A stretch of 32,017 nucleotides of DNA. Source: an uncultured Oscillospiraceae bacterium. GTDB lineage: Bacteria; Bacillota; Clostridia; Oscillospirales; Ruminococcaceae. Below are positions 8,316 through 16,983 of the stretch, piece by piece; positions within the stretch are counted from its first letter, which is position 1, and every line of letters starts with the position of its first letter. A model generated the notes under the pieces. That model had not been told where the DNA came from and ran no database searches. It saw only the letters and a list, made by a program, of their open reading frames with translations. The stretch lies in contig CAJFJV010000022.1 in assembly GCA_904384225.1 (NCBI GenBank), positions 716-32,732 on the forward strand, written 5' to 3'. The position numbers and the translations under genes were made by a program.

Positions 8316-10088
8316 ATGCTTACAAACAACAAGAATGTGCTTTCTTGGGTTGACGAGATGGTCGCTCTCTGCAAACCGGACAAGGTTGTCTGGATTGACG
8401 GCTCTGAAGAGCAGCTGAACGCCTTAAGAGACGAAGCTGTTTCTACCGGTGAAATGGAGAGACTGAACGAGGAGAAGCTTCCGGGCTGCCTGCTGCACAG
8501 AACGCTGCAGAACGACGTTGCTCGTGTAGAGTCCCGTACTTTCATTTGCTCAAGAAAAGAAGAGGATGCAGGCCCAACCAACAACTGGTGCGATCCGAAA
8601 GAGATGTATGCGAAACTTACTCCGATGTATGACGGTGTCATGAAAGGCCGTACGATGTACGTAATCCCGTACTCTATGGGTCCGATTGGTTCGCCGCTTG
8701 CAAAAGTTGGTGTTGAGCTGACCGATTCCATCTATGTTGTTTTGAACATGGATATTATGACCCGTATGGGCAAGCAGGCTTTTGAGAATCTGGGTGATAC
8801 GTCTAACGACTTTGTCCGCGGCCTGCACTCCAAAGCGGACATCAATCCGGACAACCGCTATATCGTACAGTTCCCAGAAGACAATACAATCTGGTCTATC
8901 AATTCTGCTTACGGCGGAAACGTTTTGCTTGGCAAAAAGTGCTTTGCACTTCGTATTGCTTCCTATCAGGGCAAAAATGAAGGCTGGATGGCTGAGCACA
9001 TGCTGATTTTGGGAATCGAAAACCCACAGGGCGAAGTAAAATACATCACGGCGGCTTTCCCGTCTGCATGCGGCAAAACAAACCTCGCGATGCTTATCCC
9101 GCCGGAAGTTTATAAGAAACAGGGTTATAAAGTCTGGACAGTCGGCGACGACATCGCATGGATGAAACCGGGTAAGGACGGCAGATTGTATGCCATTAAT
9201 CCGGAGAACGGCTTCTTCGGCGTTGCACCGGGCACCAATGCGAAGTCCAACTTCAACGCGCTGGAGTCTACAAAGAAAAATACGATTTTCACAAACGTTG
9301 CGCACAATCTGGACGACAACACAGTTTGGTGGGAAGGCCTTGACAAGAATCCGCCGGAAAATGCAATTGACTGGCTGGGCAAACCATGGAATGGCAAAAC
9401 TTCTACAGAGAAAGGTGCTCATCCAAACAGCCGCTTTACCGCGCCGGCAATCAACTGCCCCTGTATTTCTCCAGAATTTAACAACCCGAACGGTGTTCCG
9501 GTTTCCGCTATGGTATTTGGCGGCCGCCGTGCTAAAACCGCTCCGCTGGTATATCAGTCCTTTGACTGGAATCACGGCGTTTTTGTAGGATCCACGATGG
9601 CTTCTGAGACCACTGCCGCTGCTACAGGTGCGGTTGGCGTCGTCCGCCGCGATCCGATGGCAATGCTTCCGTTCTGCGGCTATAACATGGGTGATTATTT
9701 CGCTCATTGGCTGGAAATGGGCAAGATCCTTGGGGATAAAGCGCCGAAGATCTTTAACGTTAACTGGTTTAGAACAGACGACGAAGGACATTTTATCTGG
9801 CCGGGCTTTGGCGATAATATGCGTGTCTTGATGTGGATTCTGGATCGTTGCGACGGTAAAGTTGACGCTGTTGAGACGCCTATCGGCTATGAACCGAAAC
9901 CAGAGGACATCAACATTGAAGGTCTGGATATCACGGTAGATACGATCAAAGATCTGTTGAATGTAGATATCGATCTTTGGAAGGAAGAAGCAAAAGGTAT
10001 CGAAGAGTTCTATGCTAAATTTGGGGATAAGCTCCCGAAAGAGCTTGCAAACCAGCTTGAAGCACTGAAAAAGAGACTTGGCTGCTAA
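8316..10088 (+). CDS. pckG: Phosphoenolpyruvate carboxykinase, GTP-type
   Basis: A 590-residue cytoplasmic enzyme that interconverts oxaloacetate and PEP with GTP/GDP and CO2. In fermenting anaerobes it often runs toward oxaloacetate. The nucleotide P-loop FPSACGKTNLAM is at about residues 248-259, with the reactive-type cysteine C252 characteristic of GTP enzymes. The metal-binding region VGDDIAWM lies near 276-283, and the guanine-binding side includes VFGGRRAKTAPLVYQSFDWN. The length matches the GTP family (about 600) rather than the ATP type (about 540). I chose ATG 8316 because AAGGAG sits 9 nt upstream; the frame opens further upstream, but that stretch lies at the promoter. It is a single-gene unit between its own promoter and a strong terminator. 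Confidence 0.97.
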   Translation: MLTNNKNVLSWVDEMVALCKPDKVVWIDGSEEQLNALRDEAVSTGEMERLNEEKLPGCLLHRTLQNDVARVESRTFICSRKEEDAGPTNNWCDPKEMYAKLTPMYDGVMKGRTMYVIPYSMGPIGSPLAKVGVELTDSIYVVLNMDIMTRMGKQAFENLGDTSNDFVRGLHSKADINPDNRYIVQFPEDNTIWSINSAYGGNVLLGKKCFALRIASYQGKNEGWMAEHMLILGIENPQGEVKYITAAFPSACGKTNLAMLIPPEVYKKQGYKVWTVGDDIAWMKPGKDGRLYAINPENGFFGVAPGTNAKSNFNALESTKKNTIFTNVAHNLDDNTVWWEGLDKNPPENAIDWLGKPWNGKTSTEKGAHPNSRFTAPAINCPCISPEFNNPNGVPVSAMVFGGRRAKTAPLVYQSFDWNHGVFVGSTMASETTAAATGAVGVVRRDPMAMLPFCGYNMGDYFAHWLEMGKILGDKAPKIFNVNWFRTDDEGHFIWPGFGDNMRVLMWILDRCDGKVDAVETPIGYEPKPEDINIEGLDITVDTIKDLLNVDIDLWKEEAKGIEEFYAKFGDKLPKELANQLEALKKRLGC

Positions 10089-10114
10089 TACTTTTGCCTA
10101 ATCTGCAAATGTAC

Positions 10115-10151
10115 AAAAAATCCGAATGCTTAAAGCATTCGGATTTTTTTT
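10115..10151. terminator. Strong bidirectional terminator between pckG and the propeller gene
   Basis: A 15-bp perfect stem, AAAAAATCCGAATGC (10115-10129) with its complement from 10135, loop TTAAA, ending in a run of eight T. The A-run on the left gives a U-tail on the minus strand too, so it can serve both convergent genes. Confidence 0.92.
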
Positions 10152-10172
10152 GCTGTAAAACAGTGATTGGAT

Positions 10173-11347
10173 TTATTTCATGAGCTGTATTTCCTGCACC
10201 ACTAAACTATAGTTGCTCCCCTTGGGATTTTCTTCTCTTGTTTTTTCTTTTCCCCATGGATTGTCTGTAAAGTTTGCAGAATACCACAATACCGCCTTTT
10301 CACCATCTTCGCTAATGAATTTACTTGGAATATTGACAAAATATGCTTCAGGCCCAAAATCACGCATATAATGAACCATGGACCAAGGACCGGTCATACT
10401 GTCTGCTTCCAAAATCATGGTATTATATCGTGCAATCTCCATACCACGCGTTATACACATAAAGTATTTCTTCAGTGCGGCATTATAGGTCATCGTTACG
10501 CAGCCCAAATTATCATCCCATCGGATAAGCGGCTGTATTTCATGAAAATGCTTTGACCATACAGCGCTTCCGTCTGAAGATTTCCCCGCATAAAACTCAT
10601 AGGCTGACAAGTCATTTAGGCTCTCCGGTGCAACACGCAGCAGGTATACTTCATCTCCCTGTATCCAACTGTTCCAAGCTTCCGGCCGAGTCGAACCATG
10701 CGCAACCAAATAGGCTTTTCCATCGGGAGAGTGCTCCAGATTGCAGCCAAAGTCCACAAAGTGCGGCGCGCCGATCTTTACCGGCGCCACAGAGGGATTC
10801 TCTTGGAATAAAGAATCGCCGCCAGTGTGGGGGCACGGATTCCAATATCCATCTTCCCAACGGGTTGTATAATGATCCCAATCGTTAGAAGTACGGAAAC
10901 CAACAAACGGGCCAAGCTTTGTCCAGCCAACGCCCCCGCAGTCTGAAGGGTTATCGCTCACATTGGTAAGGCAGTATGAACCGTGGTACCAAACATTGTT
11001 ATAAACAAGGCATCCGCTGGGATATCTCCCTTCATACGGTTCTGGCGAAGCATCCATATGGCCTAAATTGATCAACTGAAGTTGAAAGAGATCCTCGCCT
11101 ACAATTTTGATCTGGCCCGTCTGCGTAACGCCATCGCGTAGATAAGAATGGCATTCGTCCTCATCGATAAATCCATCTGCCCATGGGCAGTAAAGATTTC
11201 CATCACTTGCCCATGAGGGATAGAATGTATCTGCATTTTTATAATTGGTATAATTTCCAGTTAAAAAATCCCGCTGTATGAACGCGATTGGGGAAAAGGG
11301 CAATCTTGAAGCGGCTCATTTGGCCAAATGCGTTTTTCTGCTTTCAT
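10173..11347 (-). pseudogene. Beta-propeller glycosidase-like protein with an N-terminal frameshift
   Basis: The long frame (376 residues, nominal TTG start at 11303) resembles cytoplasmic five-bladed beta-propeller glycosidase-like proteins (GH43-like or DUF4185-like). It has repeated Trp/Asp/Tyr blade motifs such as YPSWASDGNLYCPWADG, GAPHFVDFGCNLEHSPDGKA and EADSMTGPWSMVHYM. No signal peptide is seen. TTG 11303 has no ribosome site. A better start is ATG 11347 with AGAAGG 8 nt upstream; that frame reads MKAEKRIWPNEPLQDCPFPQ then SRSYSGIF and hits TAA. Adding one T to the six-T run (plus strand A-run 11263-11268) would join it smoothly to LTGNYTNYKNADTFYPSW. So the gene carries a one-base deletion, a sequencing error, or slippage. 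A substrate cannot be assigned. Functional status is uncertain. Confidence 0.7.
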
Positions 11348-11371
11348 TTTTTAAACCTTCTTTTCTAAAAT

Positions 11372-11400
11372 GTAATACTGCTTATTTGAACATTTATCAA
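11372..11400 (-). promoter_or_regulatory. Candidate promoter of the propeller gene
   Basis: On the minus strand, TTGATA (11400-11395), a 17-nt spacer and TATTAC (11377-11372), 24 nt before the proposed ATG at 11347. It supports the upstream start over TTG 11303. Confidence 0.55.
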
Positions 11401-12100
11401 CTTCTAAACCGGGTGAATCCCCTCCCTTACATTTTAAATCAAAAAAGATATCGCACTGCAATGATGGGTAAATAGAAGCTTTATCACTCAATTCTAAGCA
11501 AATACATAGACAGCAAATGCCGTCCAATGCGGCGGTAATTTTCACCTTCTTCCGTTATCGGGCACAAAGCTGCATCTATCATACAATTGCCTACGCCTTT
11601 AACCAACCCATACAAAAAGCATCGATAAAAGGCGTTATCTTTGAGAGAATTATACTCTTTCAAGATCGAAAGTCAAGCATAAATTTACATCTGCATTAAA
11701 GTTGTCAATATGCCATAATTGAAGCAATCCATGAAATGGGAGACCAAGCATGATGAAAAAAGATTTTTGCTATAAAAGCTTGCCACAACAATGAAACTAT
11801 AAGGTCAAAATAAAAGAACGATACATAAAATAACGAAGAATATATCTCTAAGCAAAACAGCCCGATTGATACATTTTCCATTCTCAAGGAATAGGATGTA
11901 CAGCACACGGCTTGCTATAAGCGGGATAGCAGGGGCTGGCCTATTAACCAGCATGGAATGAGGAACTATATCCAAAATTCCTTTTATGGGTATTGAGTAA
12001 AGGCCAGCAAGTCAAAAGGTCTTAACCAACAGCCGATTTTACCCTAAGAGAAGAGACGCAACATCTACAGAATAAAAGTTTATTTTATATGCATACTGGT
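11401..12100. other. AT-rich gene-poor region
   Basis: About 0.7 kb with no gene I can support. Short open frames on both strands (for example 11705-11908 minus, and a 46-codon minus frame starting near 11954 with a hydrophobic C-terminus) lack ribosome sites. A separated inverted repeat, GGCTGGCC near 11933-11941 and GGCCAGC at 12003-12009, could pair over about 60 nt, but I recognise no known RNA family. It may be decayed sequence. Confidence 0.3.
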
Positions 12101-12121
12101 TTTGAAAGGAAGTGTTCGGAT

Positions 12122-12283
12122 ATGCCGCACAAGAAAAAAGAGGCAGTATGTCAAAAGAATAAACAGCATGTTATGGAAGTAGTGCAGGCAGCATCACAAA
12201 GTAAGACCGATCCCTTTGGCAGTTATACAGGAAAACCTGTCAAGCCAACAGAAACGCCGGTTCAGGATGCAGACGACCTGTAA
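12122..12283 (+). CDS. Small conserved-type hypothetical protein (53 residues)
   Basis: A 53-residue hydrophilic protein with no membrane segment. The N-terminal half is basic (MPHKKKEAVCQKNKQH). The C-terminal half has SKTDPFGSYTGKP and ends in PVQDADDL. I recall the DPxGSYTG...PVQDADDL pattern in short unannotated proteins of Clostridia; this is memory of a family and is not verified. AAGGAAG lies 9 nt before ATG 12122, and a terminator follows 10 nt after the stop, so it looks like a real single-gene unit. An in-frame ATG at 12089 has no good ribosome site. The function is unknown. Confidence 0.75.
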   Translation: MPHKKKEAVCQKNKQHVMEVVQAASQSKTDPFGSYTGKPVKPTETPVQDADDL

Positions 12284-12292
12284 TATTAAATG

Positions 12293-12335
12293 ACGGAAAA
12301 GGGGCGGGTTTCTGCCACTTTTCCGTTCACTTATT
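12293..12335 (+). terminator. Intrinsic terminator after the 53-residue protein gene
   Basis: A stem of ACGGAAAAG (12293-12301) with CTTTTCCGT (12318-12326), plus inner GGC/GCC after one mismatch. It is followed by TCACTTATTTAATT, a weak U-tail. Confidence 0.7.
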
Positions 12336-12575
12336 TAATTGAAATACAGTTGTTGGAAAATGCACTGCGGTTACAGGTAAGCGGCGCTCCTGCATAGATA
12401 TACTGATTGCCTTCCTTTGGCTTTGCTATACTTTTAAACGATCTCGTATTACTTTAGCTTCATGCTGTTTATCTTGGCTGTGGCAAAACAAACGCTCTGG
12501 AATAAAATAGTATCAGGAAGCATCCTTCCTTCGTCCTTTAGGACGGCATTCTACAGAAATACAGGAGCATATAAA
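12336..12575 (+). promoter_or_regulatory. feoAB upstream region with a possible extended -10 promoter
   Basis: A non-coding stretch before feoA. The best promoter candidate is TGC-TATACT (12424-12432, extended -10) with no good -35 at standard spacing. I looked for a Fur-type GATAATNATTATC palindrome and saw none. Control by iron is therefore expected from the gene family but not shown by the sequence. Confidence 0.3.
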
Positions 12576-12806
12576 ATGAATGAACCCATTCCGCTTTCCG
12601 CATTGGCCGACGGGCAATGCGGCCGTATCAGCAGCGTTTCCCTCACAGGGCCGATTCGGCGCAGGCTGCAGGATCTTGGAATGATAGAAGGAACCAAGAT
12701 CAAATGCTTACAAAAAGGTCCATCCGGCGACCCTATTGCGTTTTTTGTGCGCGGGACAGCTATTGCCATCCGTCAAAAAGACGCATCCCTAATCCATATC
12801 TGCTGA
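12576..12806 (+). CDS. feoA: FeoA, ferrous iron transport accessory protein
   Basis: A 76-residue SH3-like protein of the FeoA family, which assists FeoB in ferrous iron uptake at the cytoplasmic face. The sequence shows the family pattern PLSALADGQCGRISSVS, then RRRLQDLGMIEGTKIKCL and DPIAFFVRGTAIAIR. ATG 12576 is preceded by ACAGGAG at 8 nt; the frame continues upstream to 12462, but those residues are not FeoA-like. It is followed after 109 nt by feoB on the same strand, the standard arrangement. Confidence 0.93.
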   Translation: MNEPIPLSALADGQCGRISSVSLTGPIRRRLQDLGMIEGTKIKCLQKGPSGDPIAFFVRGTAIAIRQKDASLIHIC

Positions 12807-12809
12807 TGG

Positions 12810-12839
12810 TTTCCCCGATATTTAAAAATATCGGGGAAA
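12810..12839 (+). repeat. Perfect 14-bp inverted repeat between feoA and feoB
   Basis: TTTCCCCGATATTT (12810-12823) and AAATATCGGGGAAA (12826-12839), separated by two bases, starting 3 nt after the feoA stop. There is no U-run after it on either strand, so it is not a classic terminator. It could be an mRNA-stabilising or attenuating hairpin that tunes the feoA to feoB ratio. Confidence 0.8.
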
Positions 12840-12915
12840 TATACTGATAGCCGTTCCAGATTGTACCGCAGCAATTGTGTTTATTGTAAAAGCAAATCTC
12901 AAAGGAGGCTATATC

Positions 12916-15015
12916 ATGGGACTGACTGCACAATCAACGGGCAGACATGCTGCTGATCGCTTTTCTGAGCGGCAGCAAAACCATGCCGATTATATTGTGG
13001 CACTTGCTGGTAATCCGAATGTTGGGAAAAGTACGGTATTTAACGCACTAACCGGGTTGCATCAGCACACCGGCAATTGGCCGGGAAAAACAGTGGCCGG
13101 TGCTGTTGGGCATTTTCACTCACATGGATACGAATTGAATCTGGTTGATTTGCCCGGTACCTATTCCCTTTCCACCAATTCAGCGGAAGAAGAAGTTGCG
13201 CGTGATTATATTTGCAGCAAAAAAGCACATTGTACAGTTGTGGTATGTGATGCAACGGCGCTGGAACGCAGCTTGAACCTTGTCTTACAGGTACTTGAAA
13301 TCACACCCCATGTCGTGGTGTGTTTAAATCTGCTTGACGAAGCGAAGAAAAAAGGAATCCATATTAACACCGCACATCTCAGTAAGCAAATAGGCGTGCC
13401 TGTTGTTGGAACCAGCGCCAGAAATGGAAAAGGCCTTGACCGTCTCGTACAAAAAATTTTGTCCGTCTGTCGGAAAGAAATCCCTGTACATTCCTATTAT
13501 TGCCGCTATCCTCCTTTAATTGAAGAAGCGATTCAAGATGTTTTATCACACCTCCCTATATCAGAAGACAACCGGTTCCGTGCATTGTGTCTTCTTGATA
13601 ATGACAGCCAAGCGGTCGGAAAAGGGGAAGAAGAAGCCGCACAATGCGCCGCACGTTGGCAAAATTCTCTAAAACAAAATAATTTGCTCCCCCTTTGTGA
13701 CACCATTGCTTCCAGTATCATTCAGCAAGCCGAAGAAATTTATGCAGGAACAGTGACCATACATACCGCGCAAACCGATCAGCGCGACCGGCAAATTGAC
13801 CGTATTCTAATGAGCCGGAAAGCCGGGATTCCTATGATGCTTTTCTTGCTTGGCATTATTTTATGGATCACAATATCTGCTGCAAACGTTCCCTCTCAGC
13901 TTCTTTCCCAATTTTTTTCGTGGGCAGGCGACGGAATAGCGCAGGGGCTAATCCTGCTCAAAACGCCTTCATGGCTGCAAAGCCTCCTCATGGACGGCAT
14001 ATACGGAACGCTTACTTGGGTCGTGGCTGTTATGCTGCCGCCTATGGCTATCTTTTTTCCGCTTTTTACACTCCTTGAGGATTTCGGGTATCTCCCGCGT
14101 ATTGCATTCAATCTGGATCATGCTTTTTGTAAAGCACATGCATGTGGTAAGCAAGCCCTTACGATGTCTATGGGGCTTGGCTGCAATGCAGCAGGCGTTG
14201 TCGGCTGCCGTATTATCGATTCACCGCGTGAACGAATGATCGCTATCCTTACAAATAGCTTTGTCCCTTGTAACGGCCGCTTTCCTACGCTTATCGCCAT
14301 TATGACTGTTTTTTTTGCAGGATTGGCGGCCGCTCCTCTCCAGCCCGCCATATCTGCGCTGCTTTTGCTGTGCACCTTGGTTGTTGCAACTTGCATGACT
14401 TTGCTAATTTCAAGGCTTCTTTCTGCGACGATATTGCATGGGATGCCTTCCTCTTTTGTTATGGAGCTTCCTCCATACCGCCGTCCGCAAATCAAAAAAG
14501 TGCTTGTCCGCTCTCTTTGCGACCGGACACTCTCTGTCTTATCCCGTGCAGTCTGCGTTGCTGCACCCGCGGGCATTGTCATCTGGATTATGGCGAATAT
14601 TACAATGGGCGATGCTACTATTCTTTCACATTGCGCTTCTTTTCTTGATCCTTTTGGTCGCTTGATCGGGTTGGATGGTGTTATTTTATTTGCTTTTTTA
14701 CTTGGATTCCCAGCGAATGAAATCGTTTTGCCTATCATTTTGATGGCTTACCTCTCCTCTGGAACACTTGTGGAATACGAAAGCCTTGCCGCTTTGCACA
14801 GCATATTGACTGCTAACGGATGGAACATAATAACTGCAGTAAATATGGTCATTCTCTGCCTGTTCCATTTTCCCTGCTCCACAACCTGCCTTACCATCAA
14901 AAAGGAGACCGGCTCCTTTAAATGGACCGCACTTGCCTTTTTTCTACCTACTGCATGCGGCCTCTTGCTCTGCTTTCTTTTTACATCTTTAATGCGTCTG
15001 ATCGGATTTGCATGA
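12916..15015 (+). CDS. feoB: FeoB, ferrous iron transporter with GTPase domain
   Basis: A 699-residue inner-membrane Fe(II) permease. The N-terminal G domain has G1 GNPNVGKST (residues 32-40), the Fe-sensing/G2 region HTGNWPGKTV, G3 DLPGTYSL, G4 NLLDEA and G5 TSARNG. After a helical linker the C-terminal half (about residue 300 onward) has many membrane helices, with the gate motifs GCNAAGVVGCRIIDSPRERMI and SFVPCNGRFP. The length fits FeoB. ATG 12916 has AAAGGAGG 7 nt upstream; the in-frame start at 12877 is less likely. It forms an operon with feoA and ends before the terminator at 15125. It imports ferrous iron under anaerobic conditions. Confidence 0.96.
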   Translation: MGLTAQSTGRHAADRFSERQQNHADYIVALAGNPNVGKSTVFNALTGLHQHTGNWPGKTVAGAVGHFHSHGYELNLVDLPGTYSLSTNSAEEEVARDYICSKKAHCTVVVCDATALERSLNLVLQVLEITPHVVVCLNLLDEAKKKGIHINTAHLSKQIGVPVVGTSARNGKGLDRLVQKILSVCRKEIPVHSYYCRYPPLIEEAIQDVLSHLPISEDNRFRALCLLDNDSQAVGKGEEEAAQCAARWQNSLKQNNLLPLCDTIASSIIQQAEEIYAGTVTIHTAQTDQRDRQIDRILMSRKAGIPMMLFLLGIILWITISAANVPSQLLSQFFSWAGDGIAQGLILLKTPSWLQSLLMDGIYGTLTWVVAVMLPPMAIFFPLFTLLEDFGYLPRIAFNLDHAFCKAHACGKQALTMSMGLGCNAAGVVGCRIIDSPRERMIAILTNSFVPCNGRFPTLIAIMTVFFAGLAAAPLQPAISALLLLCTLVVATCMTLLISRLLSATILHGMPSSFVMELPPYRRPQIKKVLVRSLCDRTLSVLSRAVCVAAPAGIVIWIMANITMGDATILSHCASFLDPFGRLIGLDGVILFAFLLGFPANEIVLPIILMAYLSSGTLVEYESLAALHSILTANGWNIITAVNMVILCLFHFPCSTTCLTIKKETGSFKWTALAFFLPTACGLLLCFLFTSLMRLIGFA

Positions 15016-15124
15016 TATCCTCTTCTGTTTTTAGCTTTTATCAGCTTATTGCACCGCTGAGAAGTCCCCGACTCTGTCCGCAGGCATTATTTTCATTACC
15101 CCTTGAGTACAGATAATAAAGAAG

Positions 15125-15172
15125 GCAGGCGTCGGCGCAACCTATAGCGCCAACGCCTGCTGTGCTTTTCTT
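15125..15172. terminator. Terminator between feoB and the first ABC exporter pair
   Basis: GC-rich stem GCAGGCGTCGGCGC (15125-15138) with GCGCCAACGCCTGC (15147-15160), one C-A mismatch. It is followed by TGTGCTTTTCTTA, and by CTTCTTTATT on the opposite strand, so it may serve both convergent units. Confidence 0.85.
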
Positions 15173-15246
15173 ACATTTTCCAATTACATAGTAAATCCTG
15201 TTTTAAAGTATGGAAAGGTAAACGGATTCAACTTCTATCCTTTCTC

Positions 15247-16983
15247 CTATACAGAAAATTGACTGTTATAAAGAGAAGCATAAAACCCATTTTTTTGAAG
15301 CAAGCTTTCGTGATTCCCCTGCTCTATGATACGGCCGTCTTTCATAACGATGATAACATCCGCTTCTCGAATAGTGGAAAGGCGATGCGCTACAATAAAG
15401 CTGGTACGCCCTTTCATCATGGCTGCAAAAGCCTCTTGTATTTTCATCTCTGTGCGCGTATCAATAGAGGAAGTTGCCTCGTCAAGAATGAGCATGGGAG
15501 GAAGATTGAGCATAACTCGCGCGATGCACAAAAGCTGTTTTTGCCCCTGACTAAGCACGCCGCCATCTTCTGTAATAACTGTATCATATCCGTGCGGAAG
15601 AAGCTTTATAAAATGATGCGCATGGCTGGCTTTTGCAGCAGCTACAATTTCTTCATCTGTAGCGTCTGGCTTCGACATAGCAATATTTTCCCGAATGGTA
15701 CCGGCTTTCAGCCAAGTTTCCTGCAAAACCATACCATAGCTTCTTCGCAGGCTGTTTCGCGTAACACTCCGGATATCTTTCCCAGCCGCAAAAATGGCGC
15801 CTTGATCTACGTCATAAAAACGCATTAACAGATTGATGACCGTCGTTTTTCCGCAACCGGTTGGGCCGACAATTGCAACACGCTGCCCGGGTTGCACGGT
15901 AAGATTCAAATTTTCGATCAGCGGGCGATTTTTCTGATAACGAAAACAGACTTTCTGAAGCGACACGCTGCCGTCAGGCTTCAAATCCTCTGCGTCAGCA
16001 GGATCTGCAATTTCTGGTGTTTCCTCTATCAGTTCAAAGACACGCGCGGCGCAGGCTAATGCGTTTTGCAGTTCCGTAACCACTCCGGATATTTCGTTGA
16101 ACGGCTTGGTATATTGGTTCGCATAGGATAACAACGCAGAAATCTGTCCTACACTGATTCCTCCGCGCAAAGCGCTGAATGCCCCGATCCCGCAAACTGC
16201 GGCGTAGACTACATTATTTACAAACCGGGTTGCAGGGTTGGTAATCGAACTATAAAAGATAGCTTTCAAACTGCATCTTTGCAGCTCGCCATTTATTTTA
16301 TCAAACTGTTCCTGCGTATGCGGTTCCCGGCCGAATGCCTGAACCACTTTTTGATTCCCAATCATTTCATCAATAAAGGCTGTCTGTTTCCCGCGGATCT
16401 CGCTTTGCTCACGAAAACGGGAATAGGTGCGTTTTGCTATAAAAGCGGCTACAAAAAGGCTGAGCGGTGTCAGGCAAATAACAACGATGGAGATGACAGC
16501 ATCAACGCGGAACATAAAAAACAAAGTGCCAAGAATGGTTATCACACCAGTAAAAAACTGTGTAAAGCCCATTAAAAGGCCATCGGCAAACTGATCGACA
16601 TCCGCAATAACACGACTGACGATTTCTCCCGTACCATGCGAATCTAAATAAGAAAGCGGCAAAATTTCAATCCGCGAAATGGCGTCCTGGCGCATGTCGC
16701 GGGAAACGGAATAGGTGATCCGGTTATTGCAAAGATTCATCACCCACTGCGCAAAGGCTGTTATTCCCATTAAAATACCTATTTGCAGCAAAATGGGCCA
16801 CAACGCGGCATATCCAACTTCGCCGGGCCCAATCAAAAGATCGATTGCTTCACCGGTCAAGATCGGGATATATAGGCTTAGCACGACCGAAATGACAGCA
16901 CAAAGCAACGACAGCAGAATGAAAAAACGATATCTTTTTATATATCGCATGACCTTTTTCAGCGTATCTTTTCTCGCATTCAT
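15247..16983 (-). CDS. ABC exporter half-transporter, catalytic-site subunit (pair 1)
   Basis: A 578-residue type IV (MsbA/BmrA-like) half-transporter with an N-terminal six-helix membrane domain (about residues 1-320) and a C-terminal ATPase domain. Walker A GPTGCGKT is at 373-380, the signature is LSQGQ (about 477-481), Walker B ILDEATS carries the catalytic glutamate (E502), and the H-loop is AHRLS (H533). It pairs with the upstream gene to form a heterodimer, in which this subunit supplies the intact Walker B glutamate and histidine. ATG 16983 has AGGAGG 9 nt upstream and overlaps the upstream stop by one base (TGATG); a GTG three bases earlier is possible. The substrate is unknown; drug or lipid export is typical. 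Confidence 0.94.
   Translation of the reverse strand: MNARKDTLKKVMRYIKRYRFFILLSLLCAVISVVLSLYIPILTGEAIDLLIGPGEVGYAALWPILLQIGILMGITAFAQWVMNLCNNRITYSVSRDMRQDAISRIEILPLSYLDSHGTGEIVSRVIADVDQFADGLLMGFTQFFTGVITILGTLFFMFRVDAVISIVVICLTPLSLFVAAFIAKRTYSRFREQSEIRGKQTAFIDEMIGNQKVVQAFGREPHTQEQFDKINGELQRCSLKAIFYSSITNPATRFVNNVVYAAVCGIGAFSALRGGISVGQISALLSYANQYTKPFNEISGVVTELQNALACAARVFELIEETPEIADPADAEDLKPDGSVSLQKVCFRYQKNRPLIENLNLTVQPGQRVAIVGPTGCGKTTVINLLMRFYDVDQGAIFAAGKDIRSVTRNSLRRSYGMVLQETWLKAGTIRENIAMSKPDATDEEIVAAAKASHAHHFIKLLPHGYDTVITEDGGVLSQGQKQLLCIARVMLNLPPMLILDEATSSIDTRTEMKIQEAFAAMMKGRTSFIVAHRLSTIREADVIIVMKDGRIIEQGNHESLLQKNGFYASLYNSQFSV

Noticed and set aside
8550-9791. Long minus-strand open frame (413 codons) inside pckG
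   Set aside because: It lies fully antisense to a well-supported PEP carboxykinase gene, has no ribosome site and reads as low-quality protein; it is a shadow of pckG codon use.
11705-11954. Short minus-strand open frames with hydrophobic ends
   Set aside because: No ribosome sites, phenylalanine- and isoleucine-rich as expected from AT-rich non-coding DNA.
14118-14738. Minus-strand open frame of 206 codons inside feoB
   Set aside because: Antisense to a transmembrane-coding segment of feoB with no start signals; composition is an artefact of the opposite strand.
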